Below are positions 1-12,700 of a DNA stretch of 64,000 bases, one piece after another. The stretch covers positions 30,758,668-30,822,667 of the forward strand of contig NC_092569.1 of assembly GCF_037975245.1 (NCBI RefSeq), written 5' to 3'. How positions within the stretch are numbered: position 1 is the first letter of the stretch; each line of letters opens with the position of its first letter. The position numbers and the translations under genes were made by a program. The notes under the pieces are model-generated. The model had not been told where the DNA came from and searched no databases. It saw only the letters and a list, made by a program, of their open reading frames with translations. This DNA comes from Apostichopus japonicus (Eukaryota > Echinodermata > Holothuroidea > Aspidochirotida > Stichopodidae).

Positions 1-186
1 TTATTTTCACTCGCATGTTACAACTAATGGTTATCTACACATATGAACGGTTTCGAGACTCTTACGGTTCCGTTACGAGAACTTTTAGTATTTGCGTTGA
101 AGATATACGCGCAACTCTATACTTTATACTCTAACTCTATACTACTATACTCAATTTTATACAGAATTGTGTATGCTACAGAAGTT

Positions 187-212
187 TAGATATATATATA
201 TATATATATATA
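187..212. repeat. (TA)n microsatellite
   Basis: About 26 bp of TA downstream of gene 0 exon 1 (in its intron 1). Confidence 0.9.
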
Positions 213-821
213 TTTAAATATTAAAATACATACATTCCCTGTGCTTATGTATTTGTATACTTTGAATTGTTTCAAGGTTTTCTTTCAAACAGATTCGTGT
301 TGATAATAAATAGCTTAACCTCTGCAACGGACGTGTAAAAAAGTTGATGTGCGGTTTACTAAAAGTTTATTGTTTTATTGTCTTAAATTTAATGATTTTA
401 TTCAAAATTGGATATCACACAAATTGACCATAATGGACTGTTAAATGGGGAGGGGAGAGGTATATGCAAAATAAAGTGTAATTTTAAATAAATACATGTA
501 ATAAAAGGAATGGCGTGAGATTATCTGTGTTCAGAATAATGCTCAATAACGCACAAAATATGTTTCAAAAAGTTACTGTTGAATGAGCCGATAGCTTATC
601 AATCATAATATATTCTACGAACACACGTGGTAACAAGTCAGCGCAGGTAGATAGTATTTTGAGTTTAATATGTAGAAACACGTACGTCTTTTAAACTGAA
701 GTGAAAGAACTGCTGAGTTCCAAGTTGTCAACCAATGCATCATTATACAAGTCGAAAAATACTTGATGGAATTTTAAGTTGAATATATCAATTTGTTTTA
801 AAGAATGTTTTAGAGACTTAC

Positions 822-893
822 CCGAAATCCTTTTGAGTTTAAAAGCAGCAATACAGCTAAGACGAAAACATATTTTCTTCGAAGTTCTGCCAT
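822..893 (-). CDS. Gene 0, exon 1: signal-peptide exon of a fibrinogen-related gene (rest off the left edge)
   Basis: The 72-nt exon encodes 24 residues starting MAELRRKY, followed by a hydrophobic core (VFVLAVLLLL) and ending GFR before a GTAAGT donor at 821-816, phase 0. It is nearly identical to exon 1 of gene 1 (21034-21105), which differs at only a few residues, and the 5' flank is also similar. The downstream exons must lie to the left of position 1, because the next exons on this strand at lower coordinates are outside the window. The product should be a secreted protein of the same family. The start codon was chosen because it opens a good signal peptide and is conserved in gene 1. 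Confidence 0.72.
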
Positions 894-1100
894 CGATCCC
901 AAATGAAAAAGAGAAATTCACACAAACTAAAAGAGAGACTTGTCGACCTTCTGTGACAGTCAAAGGACTAATGAAGGAGAAATCGTTACCTAAGGAAGGA
1001 CCTTCATACGTACGGATGTCCATTAAATACATGTACATTAATGGCTAGTCACATTAAAAAAACACAAGATATGTTGTATGCAGTATAGTATGTCTCATAT
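894..1100 (-). promoter_or_regulatory. Gene 0 5' leader with a conserved upstream ATG
   Basis: An upstream ATG at 1023 opens a reading frame beginning MDIRTYEGPSLGND that overlaps the signal-peptide ATG (893) in another frame. The same upstream ATG and about 45 flanking bases recur 134 nt upstream of the gene 1 start (21239), and a diverged version occurs upstream of gene 2 (42117). Whether it lies in the mRNA is not known, because no transcription start can be placed with confidence. Confidence 0.4.
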
Positions 1101-1739
1101 GGGCATCTGTTAATACGAGTGCCTTTACTATGAATGGAAAATTTGGGGCTAAATTTTACTTAAAAGCTCTATTATTTGGAACGTTATTTAGATTTGTAGA
1201 ACTCGAAATTCAAGTATAAGGATACGACAAGAATGGTTATTTTACATCGCAACTATCAACTTATCTGTAGTTTGAACTTTTACTGAATTAAATGAGTATA
1301 TTTGCATTTATTTAGTGTGCCGAATATGGAAGGTCGCTCGGATTCGTGCAATAGTTATATCAACCAGTAGCATCTCTCGAGTATCAAACGAATCCCAGAA
1401 ATAGTATAATTATGTACCATTTTCAATAAAAGTGTTTGCTTGTTCGAGAGTTAGAACGATTAACAATATATTTGTTACAATAATATTTATGTTTTTTTTT
1501 TCTAATTATTTTTTACAAAAATCAAACATGAAGTGAACAGTAGATGAGACATAATTCCCTTTTTGTGATATGGAACAGGAACTATTCATTCCTTGTAAAG
1601 TTGACGAACACATTTGTTTCAATGTATTGTATACAAGTGTTTTAACTGCTTAAAAACATTACAGATGTAATTAAAAAGGTCATATCTACAATTCTCAGTA
1701 ATGGCATGTATAGGTTACAATATGCTACACAACGCGGCA

Positions 1740-1840
1740 AGCTGAAACACGGAATGGTATCACAAACCGTATGACTTCATATGATCTAGCCATGTAGCAC
1801 TGTTTCATCTGATGTCATCACAAGGAAATACGTAATATCG
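1740..1840 (-). promoter_or_regulatory. Conserved distal 5' block of gene 0
   Basis: The block contains TGATGTCATCACAAGGAAATA-like sequence (a CRE/AP-1-like palindrome followed by an ETS-like GGAA). It is closely matched upstream of gene 1 at about 23830-23915, where the palindrome reads TGATGACATCAC. Retention in both duplicates is compatible with enhancer function, but it could also simply be recent duplication. Confidence 0.3.
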
Positions 1841-2862
1841 ATTAATCATGTTATCTGATTCTTACTACAATGATAGACTACAACAATTTTACCTTAATGA
1901 TTATCTGTGCAGAGAAATCAGACTTTATACTTTTTTTCAGGAATTTAATTATTTCCATACACCTTCTTCACATAACGTATTAGCGGTATATGACCAAACT
2001 GCATTCAAAACGTGGCGACAGAGGATCAGAGAGAAGTATTTGTACAACGTACGAGTTTACTTCCAACGTTCCAATCGTTATATCCTGCAATTTGGTAGAT
2101 TTCGATTATAATTTTTCGGAAAAATAAAGTTTTTATCGGGGTTGAAGTCCTTTCAAGAAACAAATACGTCGCTTTTCAAGATAGAAAGAAGTTTATAAAT
2201 ATGTATTAAGCGTTTCATAAGGTGTGTATCGTAATTTTGAAATACAATTTTTCTACTTTTCTTTACGTTTAACATAAAAATATTGCTTTCGTTTAAGCAT
2301 GCGGTTGATAATTTCTTGGCTCAAAATGATATAATCGATTATTGATTATAGATCTAGACAGGTTAATGTTAGAGCAAACGTTAAAAAGATGACTTAAGGC
2401 AGAATTTTCATATTGATATTAAAAAAATTGCTTTCGGGATATTTTTTTAAAATATTCTAAATCTCTCCTTGATAGTTTGCTAAACTGATGACGACGTTTG
2501 TTTCAAAAGGGCAACAATAAATAATTATGTTTAATCTATTGTTTCATCAATAGTACTAACTCATTTTTTTGGATATCATAAAACCAAGAGAACATCTCTG
2601 AATGACATTCAATATCACTCGTTATTGTTACTGTGGCCATCAAATTCGTATGGTTTTTAATTACCGTTTTCTTGTTATTGGAAAACTGTTTGTTGAACTA
2701 AGACGTCAAGCCACTCTAATTGATGATCCTCAGAGAGTTTAAAGGGTAATTACTTATCAAAAGTGACACATAAATACAATCTGGATCAAGTGATTCAAAA
2801 CGGATAATAACGCATCAGCATTAATTAGTCAGCGTGTTCCTAGTCGTAGTTTACGTAGTAGC

Positions 2863-3040
2863 TCCGACGGGGAATTCTGGCTCAATCAACCACGCTCACG
2901 TAATAATTTCTATTGTGATCGTGCTTTTTCGACCTGTAAACCACACCTATGGAATAAGCTTCCACATTTATTTACCTCAGTGGACGATGTTTATCTTTAT
3001 TAAATCTAAATTAAGGACTCATATTTTCAAAGTATTTTAA
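2863..3040 (+). mobile_element. LINE reverse-transcriptase C-terminus relic
   Basis: One frame reads FYCDRAFSTCKPHLWNKLP and the next, after a frameshift near 2995, ends with FKSKLRTHIFKVF-type sequence (...SKLRTHIFKVF before the stop at about 3038). This pattern (DRAF...LWN.LP...FK..L+THLF) is the usual C-terminus of jockey/CR1/L2-type LINE polymerases. No endonuclease or catalytic YADD region is present. It is a 5'-truncated, frameshifted fragment. Confidence 0.55.
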
Positions 3041-6000
3041 TCAGAATTGTGTATGAATTTTGTACATAGTATTCTTATTCTTGTATCAGAGAGTTCTACT
3101 TATCTAATTTTACTGAATTTGATAATTTTATTTCGTGCTTGCAATTTATATGTTGTGCGACGCGTTGAGATGTTTTCACATGTAATGCGCTGTTAAAGAA
3201 AATATCTACATTACATAAAATTTACGCAAAGCTTTTGCAAACCTCTGAATTATCGCAAATCTGGATATCTTTAGACCTATTTGCCACAAACTTTACTTGG
3301 AATAATTACCGTATATTATTTCAATATCAGTAAGTTGCCGACTGAACCTATAGGTCTGTAGTGTTCCTCACTGTAACGCTGGAACAAGGAAGTTTGCGTA
3401 GACGGTGGCACAGACACTGGTCTTACTGTTTTATCAATGGACTAATTTAGTTGTCCCGTTTTAAGGCAGATCTCGTACTATTCATTATTCGTATCTTCAT
3501 ATAAAATTAAAATTACTTGTATTCTTTTACCGCAATTAATAGTGTAAGCTTCGCCAACTAGCTCAGACAGATCACTTACTGTTTAGGCGTAACTTATAAA
3601 CAAAGAAACCAGCGAAAAGATTGTAGTAATTTGTTCCAGACTGAGCTATTTTCAAATTAAGCTTGTAAATCGTAAAAGAGGGTGGGGTGCGGGAATGTGG
3701 GCTCATCACATCTTAATTTGAAAAGTATTTATTTTGGAAGTATGTATTTTTCAACAAATTTAGTAAAACTCCTTAGGTTAATATATATACAAATACCATT
3801 CAAAATACGATTAACAACTTTAAACCCCTTAATGTTCATCACAAAGTTAAAGTCATTATTATTATTATTACTTTTGTATGAGTTTTCCGACACTCTTATA
3901 TTGTGGACATTCTAGTATCTTTTTTCGACATTCATATTATTTTGACATGCTTTAAATTATTTATGGGCATACTTATATTAGTTTCGATATGGTTATATAC
4001 ATTTGGACATACTCCTATCATTTTGAACATGCTTATATTATTTTGGACATTTTGCAACAAATGATGTGAATTCATAAGCCAACATGTTCTCTACAAATAT
4101 GATATCAGCAATTCATTCGACATTTTCATCTAATTTTTCAACATTCTCTCATATTATTTTGGACATGCTAATTTTATTGTTGGACATTCTTATATTAGTT
4201 TCGACATACCTATATAAACTTGGACATACTCCTATTTGGAGATGCTTATATTGTTTTGGATATTTTTAATAAGTATGGCATTCCGTACTGCGACCAGTGC
4301 AAAAATAAGTTTGTCGGAACATTCTCCGACTTTTTGAAGTACGATTTCAATATGGTTACAAAATTGAGTGGCTGTCGTCATAATTGGAAGAGCCCCTTTT
4401 ATTGGATTTGAAGAGTACACACATCGCGGAAGAATCTTTACATAGTTTTCTGAAATATTTATTGATAGAATTGATAAGCGTATATGAAAAAAACTATTTT
4501 TGAAGTAATTTTGTAGCAATATCCGTCAATATTGATTTCACAATTTATTCAATAAGAATACTTTGTCGGAACATTTTTAAGCTGTTATCAATTTGCCCTC
4601 GTGAGCTGATACGTGCAAGTTAAGGATTGTGGAAAATGGTCCGGTAAAGTGCCCAAAAATATACTCATAAGTCTACTTAAATGGAAACGTATAACTTCTT
4701 GTTCTTTGAGGGTGAAGATACGACCCGCCTAAATGTGAATCTTTCAGAAATTTCTCTGCCGTTTTAAGTAAAAATACTTCAATAAGAAACAATAAACATG
4801 TTTATGAGTCATATCAAAGCAATATTAATGTTAACAGTCCTGTTGGCATTGACATGATAATACGTTGGGTCAGTTCATCTTGCTCTTAATTGTTAACATT
4901 TGTTCAGCGTGAATTAATATTGTTTCCATTTATTAAGGGATAAACCACAGTCGGTTTTACATATTGCATTTTCTTTTCGTTGTAGTATTTGGCAACCATA
5001 AGTGAACACAAAGTTATAATATTTTAGAAAATATTCTAGTTACATATGATATGCTCTAATTGTAGGAAAGAGCGGAAGGGGTGATGTCAATGAAATATGC
5101 GGGTATTAGAGACTTTGCTATAATCTTTCCACTACTTCAGCCTTTCTTTAGTTGATGTTTTCTGAAAGAAATCTTCTTTCCATTGACTAAGACTCAAGGT
5201 TTACTCTTATTCTACCTACTAAGAAATTGCTTGAATTTATACATGAATCAAAACTTGCAGTTCAGAAATTACAATGTTTCAAGACGATACCAGAAATTCG
5301 GAGACGAAAATGTGTTTTATATATAAACGCCAGTTCTTTGAGTAATCTACAAGACTCCACTGTATGGTGCTTAATATAATGTAGTTGAGTCGTAATACAA
5401 AGGCCACTGTCATCCCGTTTCCCGTAATACGAGGGAGTAGAGTCGGAATTTGTAAGTCTCAATGGGTTTCATTGCCTTATATCTCTCATATTGGTTATAT
5501 GTTAAAGACAGTAGTTAAGCTTTAAATATATGCTGAACTGGAAGGTGATTAGTGGTGATGATCAGGTGTTTATCGCACTTAACCAGCAATTCGGAGAGGA
5601 AGGATTCTACATTAAGGACAATCAAGGAGATTACAAAATGAGTAAAAGCTACATCATATTCTTACATTAAAATGAGTGGGGAAAAAGAAAGCTATGTAGA
5701 CTTATGACAAAGTTAGTGAGACTGGTTTAGTTTAAACCTTTGAAAAATAACTCATTTAAGGAGTCGCCCGGAACCATGCTTATATGATCAACTTGTTGTG
5801 AATGTAAACTCTTCTAAAGTAATCGAACGCTAATACATGACATTATGGAGCCACTGTAAGGAAAGTGATTCGAGAATAAGGATTGAACATATAAGGATGG
5901 TTCGGTTGGTTGTGTTCTTTCTATATACAACAATGGAATCCACTGGAATAACTGATCATAAGACCTACTAACTAAATAGCTCAGAAAGCTTTTCGAAACG

Positions 6001-6180
6001 TATATGATGTCGTCCCTATGTTGCCACTTGCTTCTATACAACATAATGGCAACATTTGAAGAAAACAGATTACTAACTAGTCAGCATACTGGTGCCATGA
6101 TTTCATATACTTTTATTGTATTTTATTTGATATCATTTTCAGTGCCATTATTAAAGATAGCATTTTAACAAAAACATTCT
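3041..6180. other. Spacer between gene 0 exon 1 and the 3' end of gene 1; no gene seen
   Basis: AT-rich DNA with only short, unsupported ORFs. The stretch 3900-4260 is a diverged repeat of a 'gacattcttatatta' word (TTTGGACATnCTTATATTA). Segments recur elsewhere: 3460-3640 resembles 47510-47640, and 5330-6100 resembles 28380-29150. These mark the spacer as part of the duplicated block. Confidence 0.5.
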
Positions 6181-6182
6181 TT

Positions 6183-6188
6183 TTTATT
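6183..6188 (-). terminator. Candidate polyadenylation signal AATAAA for gene 1
   Basis: TTTATT on the plus strand is AATAAA on the minus strand, about 80 nt downstream of the gene 1 stop codon at 6268-6270. The distance fits a short 3' UTR. The motif is common by chance in DNA this AT-rich. Confidence 0.4.
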
Positions 6189-6267
6189 TCTATATTTAGC
6201 ATATGTTAGTATATCGCTAACAGTTTCCTATCCTTTATATTCTGAAGACCCTGACTAACTATTTTGA

Positions 6268-6764
6268 TCATTGAACAGAACGAATTTTCATTGTTGTTGT
6301 CGTTATCCCGCAATCAGATCCGTGAAGATTCATCCAGAAAATACCGCGGTAATCGTTGTACGAGTAGTCACCGTTAAGATTGGAGTAGCCACATGAATAG
6401 AAAGTTGTCTCATAGACCGGGTTTTTGTTTTTGCAGCATCTGTAATCGTTAATACCGCTACAGCCATCGCAATCATAGCATTTATAATGTGGACGATAAT
6501 TGCGGTAATAACAAGAGTAAAAAGAAGAACAATAATAATAATAAGTACAGTAATAGTAGCAGCCACAGTTAGAGTACTCGTAGTCGCCTGTAGCTACGCG
6601 GTTGCTAAATGAGTAGCAGTTGCTGGTAGAGCCCGTATTACTATCGTCAGGATACCACCAGCCACCTCGGTGTTTTTCTGCGCAATCGAAGGTACTCGAC
6701 CCATCATTGTCTTGATCGTGCGTACTAAATCGATATCCTGAATTTGCTGCCATTGCGTTATTAC
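6268..6764 (-). CDS. Gene 1 exon 9: C-terminal part of the second FBG domain with Tyr/Cys-rich insertion
   Basis: Entered in phase 1 after a CCTTCCAG acceptor; ends with TGA at 6270-6268. It holds the calcium-site-like run DQDNDG, DCAEKHRGGWWY, then an insertion of about 85 residues, then CGYSNLNGDY, GIFW and the terminal MKIR. In ordinary FBG domains WWY is followed almost at once by C..SNLNG. The insertion includes a Tyr/Cys-rich stretch (around residues 566-596) encoded by TAT/TAC-rich DNA and a run of paired cysteines (CDGC, RCC). It is 10 residues longer than in gene 2. Confidence 0.8.
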
Positions 6765-9700
6765 CTGGAAGGAAATAAACAAATACTTAATGAAGTTATA
6801 TTTTAATCAAGTCTTGTTATTTGCATACTGGACGTTATTAAACTACCGGGGTTAGTTTGCTGTAATTGTCGGTTGGTAGTGCGTTTCTTGTTGTGTTAGT
6901 TCATGTTTGGATTTGACTTTAATTTAATTTTTTTATATAGAAGTTCTTGAGCTTTCCCAAATAGGTGTCAATTTCCAGTGGAGAGCTTTCAATTTTGACG
7001 ATTTTCTTTGGGAACCTTAGTTTTTTAATCATTCAAAAGTAAATAATATATATTTGATATAAATAGTAAACGTTATGGTACTTTTCAATTTTGTGACGAA
7101 TATTATTTAGTAAAGCATTTAAAAGGTAATTGTGTCATGAGTAGAAATGTAAACAGCAAATTCTTTGTAGTACTCAATTTCTGACAAATGAAATGTGTAG
7201 TTTTGCTTTTTAAACTACTAGGTTTTCAAATAAGAAGAAAAACATGTAAAGTGTTGGAATTTCTCATCTTTGTCACCATCATCTTTGTGGAACGTCTTAT
7301 CTTGCATCTGACGTTTTTACATCCTTTTGATCATTAAAAAATAATAAGATACCTACATTTATTATTATACATTTATACATATAAGAAATAAGGCAGGTAG
7401 TGCCATTTGGAAATGTAAAACATACAATTTTCTTGACTGATCTCTCACAAAAACGTCCGAATTATTTGATATTTTCTATTACCATTGTAATATGATAGGC
7501 CTCTTGATAATTCCATGAACAAATATTCAATGGTCTAATGAAACTTAATTTGTTTCTCTTTTGAACACGGTAAAGCCATATTTCATGATATTTCTAGGTT
7601 CCCAGGCTAGTGATTTTGCCTTTCTTTTCTAAGATTGACAAAGTCTATATGAAAGTGCAAGGTCTAGTACATACCTAAGTATCTACACTATATTTGTAAC
7701 ATGACCTGAGTATATGTACGAGTGTAATTCCTATAGTGTGATTACAACTACAGGTAGTTATGTTAGAATAATATTATGTAATAACTAAAAGTCTGCGTAT
7801 GATTGACATTTAGCACAATACATACCAGCATTTCCATTGTAGCCATCCAATGACAGTTGGTATTTGTCTCTCTCGTTACTGATACTGAAAGATGAATAAC
7901 GGGTGTGGTATGTTGATCCTTCCGTGTTTGTCTTTTCTATTAGGAGTTGGTAGTTTTTTTGATTTGTCAATTTGTATATTTTATCGTTGCCAATCCAATG
8001 ATTTCCTGTGAGACTTCCAAACCCGTTTTTGTACTCATTCCAGTTTCGATAAAAGCTGACGGATCTACTTGTACGTCGTTGCAAAATCTGTAAAGAGAAT
8101 CACTTAGTTTATATATGAAAAGTAAGTAATGTATGAAATATCACATTGTACTACAATAAGCAAGATAAATTAATTGGTGAAGGTCAATAATCCGATTTGT
8201 TTTAAACTGAAAGGAAGATGGATCATTTATTAAATAATTGAATGATTTACTTCAAATGTTAGTCAACGAAGTCCTGTCATATAAGAAAACACAGGTTTAA
8301 CATGGGAAAGCTATTGATTGTCAATGGCTAAACTTACTGTCCATCCCCCACTAGAAAATTCACAAAAAACTTCAAACCCGGAGCTTCCAGCGGGATAAAT
8401 GGTATATTTTCCGTTATTTCTTCTACCCGCTGTGTGAAGTTCAGAACAATCTCTCGGTCCACTGCGGGTACATGTAGCACCATCACCTTCAAACCATTCG
8501 TTACAGTAACATCTACGGATATCATTCCACTCCTCGCAGGTTGCGTCTGCACTACAACTGTACCTCTCACTTGTTAGTACGTTACTGTTGCAAGTAATCC
8601 GTAAGGAACAGTCAGAATTTATGAATGATTCACCATCCTGGAACGATAAATGTTAAACGACATATTCCAAATATAGTAAAATATATGTTAATTTGTTACA
8701 TTTTTAACGACTTTTGATGACACACTGGATTACAACTAATATACGGTCATAAGCGTTTTAAAGATATTAGGTAACGTTCATCGTTCTGAATGTATCATAA
8801 TTGCGTTGCCATATCTATGTATTTTCGCTAGGTCTAAATGAATTACAGGCAAAGAATTTAAGATACCCTAAAAGATTCGTACTGACCCTTACTACACTTC
8901 CTTTGGCAGCAACGAAGCAGTTGTGGGTGCACGTCACTCCGTCACCTTGGTAGTTTTGATTGCAGTAACATTTACGGACACCGTTCCTCTCATCACAGGT
9001 TGCATGATCACTACACTGGTATCTCGCGTCTATAATCTTGCTGTTCCTACAAGTTGATCTTCGTGTACATCTTGAATTGACGTAAAACTTCCTAATTTAA
9101 GATATTCAGCAGAAACAAATAAATCTGTAAATGTATTCTGTAATGTATTGCGATAATCGACAAGTTTAACAGTCAGAATTAATGTAAGTTACATGCTCCT
9201 GGAAATGATAAATGTTAAACAATATATTCCAGTGAAAGTAAAATGATAATTTGGTACACCGCTTGATGACGATGTTTGAGTAAAACTGAATTTCTACTAT
9301 TAAATGGTCGTGTGCGTTTTATATATTTTAGGTAAAGTTCTTTATTCAGGGTGTAGTTGCTTTGGATGCCTTATTTTGCTAGGTCTCAATTAGAGGACTT
9401 TTGCAAGAACATGTAAAACCGAAATAGGGGGACAATCAATATCATCAATAATAATGACAATTAATAACAGATATAATAAAGAGTAAGGTCAATCAATTGA
9501 AATCCAAGATTTTAAGTTACAGTGTACTTTTTATGTTATATATTAAGAGTTGTGAACGGCATCATAAAAACTTACTGCTAATACGACGCCTTCCCCTTGG
9601 ACGAAACAGCCACATTGCTCCATAGGTATGCAGCTATCTCCAAAAATCATGTGGTTTTCTGGACAAAGACATCTCTCTGGTTCCGCTGGATCCGGTATGA

Positions 9701-12700
9701 CACAATTATTCGGATTCTCACAAGTTCTTTCACATGTATTATCATAATTATCCTTGTTGGACGAGCACCAGGCAATGGGTAAATCTGGTAAAATTGAAAC
9801 CGCCACAATTTAATCCTAGCTTGAAGTGTTAACTCACTTTTATTACATTACGTTATTATCGAATCATCGGAACATTTGCTGATTGTTAACATAGGATCAA
9901 ATGTTAGCCGCATTTTTTATTGTTTAGACTCTGTTACGACATTACGTTATTAGCGAATCATGTTACCATCGTAATGCTCTGGCCGCTCGGAACCTTTGTT
10001 GATTGTTAACATAGGATTAAATGTAAGCCGGATTTGTAATTGTTAAGGCTCATTCAACTTATAATCATTTATGTCACATACAAAAAGAATATAACATTTT
10101 CAAGTATTCGACTATGGGAATCAATCAATATAATTGTGTATGATATACATCTCTTCCATTGAAACCTTTCTATAAAATGCTTCAATTTCCGTTTTGAGTA
10201 CATAGATATGTAGAAATAATTTAAAAAAATGTCTAACCTGTTATTCCTTTGACATCACCAAGACTTGTTATAGAATAATTGCCCCATTCATCTGCAATGC
10301 GAAAGTTGTCGTATGTCAAGGAAAATGACTGGCCTGGATAATTCTCTAGCTCGATGCGCAGCTGGTAATTCTTTTGATTGATCAAGTGAGCTAACTTTTC
10401 ATTACCAATCAGAAATTCACTGCCTAAGAAACCAATACCGTTTTTGTATTCATCCCAGGTGCGATTAAAACCGATGGATCCATCAACACGTCGTTGTATG
10501 ACCTGAAGAATTCAAAAGATAGGTATACAACTAACGGATAGAATTCATTATCTTATGATTAACCTTATAGGCACTCTTTGCGGCTCACATCAAGAAATAC
10601 GAATAGGATAGAACAGATTTGTGATGTTGCGTTATAGGTTATCTTTATACATATTTAGATCACAATCATAGTTGTGCACAGAATACAAGTTTTCTTATCG
10701 TACTAAAATTCAATGTAATTATACTGAGTAGTTTTGTTTCCGATATTAGGTTTCAAATATTCATACATCGTACAAAATATATCATCCGACACTCTTTAAA
10801 ACGAAAATGTGTCTTCGAGAGTAACGTCTGTGATTGTAAGTGTACACGTCTTGAAATATATTACTTACTGTCCAACCTCCAGATGTAGTGTTGTGATCAC
10901 AATATGTCTGAAATGGTTCCGGATACTGGTCAGGCTTAATCAGGTATACACCGGATTTGGCGTTGGTAGGAGAGCATTGATTAAGTACTTCATGACAATC
11001 CCTTGGATACTCCAGAGTTTGGAATAGAAAATACTGCAAGTCTAGCATTAAGATAATGTAAAGAAGAAGATGAGAACAAATCGTAAAACTGTTGCAGATA
11101 CACTTCCATATGTAAAGAATTATTTCGAGAGAAATATAATATATGGCTACATCGCAATAGTTTTGTTTAAAAACACAGTAAATAAGACGTGGTAATTACT
11201 ATGAACCATCAGATAGATAGAAAATCGTCAAAGACTCTGAAGAGTCCGTGGGCGCTGTCCCAAAGCGATGCGAGATGACCGGCGAAGTGGAGCTGGATGG
11301 TGACCACGTATCCGCAGATGAATCCGGGAAAGAGCCTGCTGTTTTGCTTCCTCCATGGTTAGACCGGTTGAGGCTCTGATGTTATCATACCAGGTCATCC
11401 GAGGCCGCCCACGACTACTCACTGTGCCCAGAACGGCACCTGACAAGAGGTCCCACTGGAGACCCTGTTGACGGGCGATGTGGCTGAACCAGTCCATTTT
11501 TCTCTGCACAATAGTGTCATAGGTGAATAGCCATCTACCATCTATCATACGCATAAGTGACTCGTTGGTAACGTGGTCGCTCCAATTGACACCTAGCAGC
11601 CATCTCCAGACGGTACGACCAAAAGCATCCAGTTTGGCTGCATCCGAATTCTTAATCGACCATGTAGTAGAGCCATAGGTCAACCTAGACATTACTAGGG
11701 CTCTGATGACCAGAAGCTTAGTCGCAACGGAGAGGTGTGGGCTTCGGAGGTACTTGCACTCGCGGAGTGTAGTCTTGGCTATGGCGATCCGCTTGCTGAT
11801 TTCTGGAGTGTCATCAGTGTTGTAGGTGATGGTGGAGCCGAGGTACATGAAAGAGTTAACGTTGGAGATAATGGAGGTCCCCAGGTGGATGGTATCGGTA
11901 GAGTTCGGGTCCGTCTTGATGACAAGGTGAGCCGTTTTTCCCGGGTGTATCACAAGCTGATAGGGTTTGGAAACGTCCGCTAAGATGTTGAGAGCCGTTT
12001 CTGCTTCCGCAGCGGATAGCGCAAACAGGACAAGATCATCGGCGTATCTCAGTTCCTTCACTGTGCGGTCTCCTATGGTAGCACCAGGCAAACCAGCGGT
12101 CCTTGCATGCCATTCCCTCATAAGGCATTCAGTGTAGAGAGAGAAGAGGATTGGAGAAAGTGGGCAGCCCTGTCTACAACCGACAGGCGTGTTGAAAGCA
12201 TCTGTAGTCTCATTTTTCCATTGTAAGACGCCGCCAGCATCGTGATAAAGTCTCTCTGTGAGTCTAATGACATCTCTGTCCACGCCCATCTGTTCCAGCT
12301 TCTCCATTAGGAGGGCATGATTCACACTGTCAAAAGCTTTCTTGTAATCCACGAAAATGAGATGGAGTGGGGTGTGGGCTCTGTAGTAGGCAGATGTGAT
12401 AGTCTTAAGAGCGAAGATAGCATCTGTGGTTGACTTCCCGGAGCGGAAGCCAAACTGCACCTCACTTACATCGTCGAGATTAGTCTGAAGACGTGACTGC
12501 ATGATGTTGAGCACCACTTTGCTGGCATGACTTATGAGAGCCAATGTGCGATAGTTTTCACAAACCCCTCTGTCGTTCTTCTTATGGAGGGCAATGTAAG
12601 TGGAAGATGTCATCGTTGAAGGCCAGATGCCTGTAGACCAGATACACTGCACAGCCTTTTGGATGGTGCTGAGAATGGTGGTATCAGTTGCAGCAGTCTT

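Noticed and set aside
1848-2111. 87-codon plus-strand ORF
   Set aside because: The homologous segment upstream of gene 1 (about 23920-24060) is not open in the same frame.
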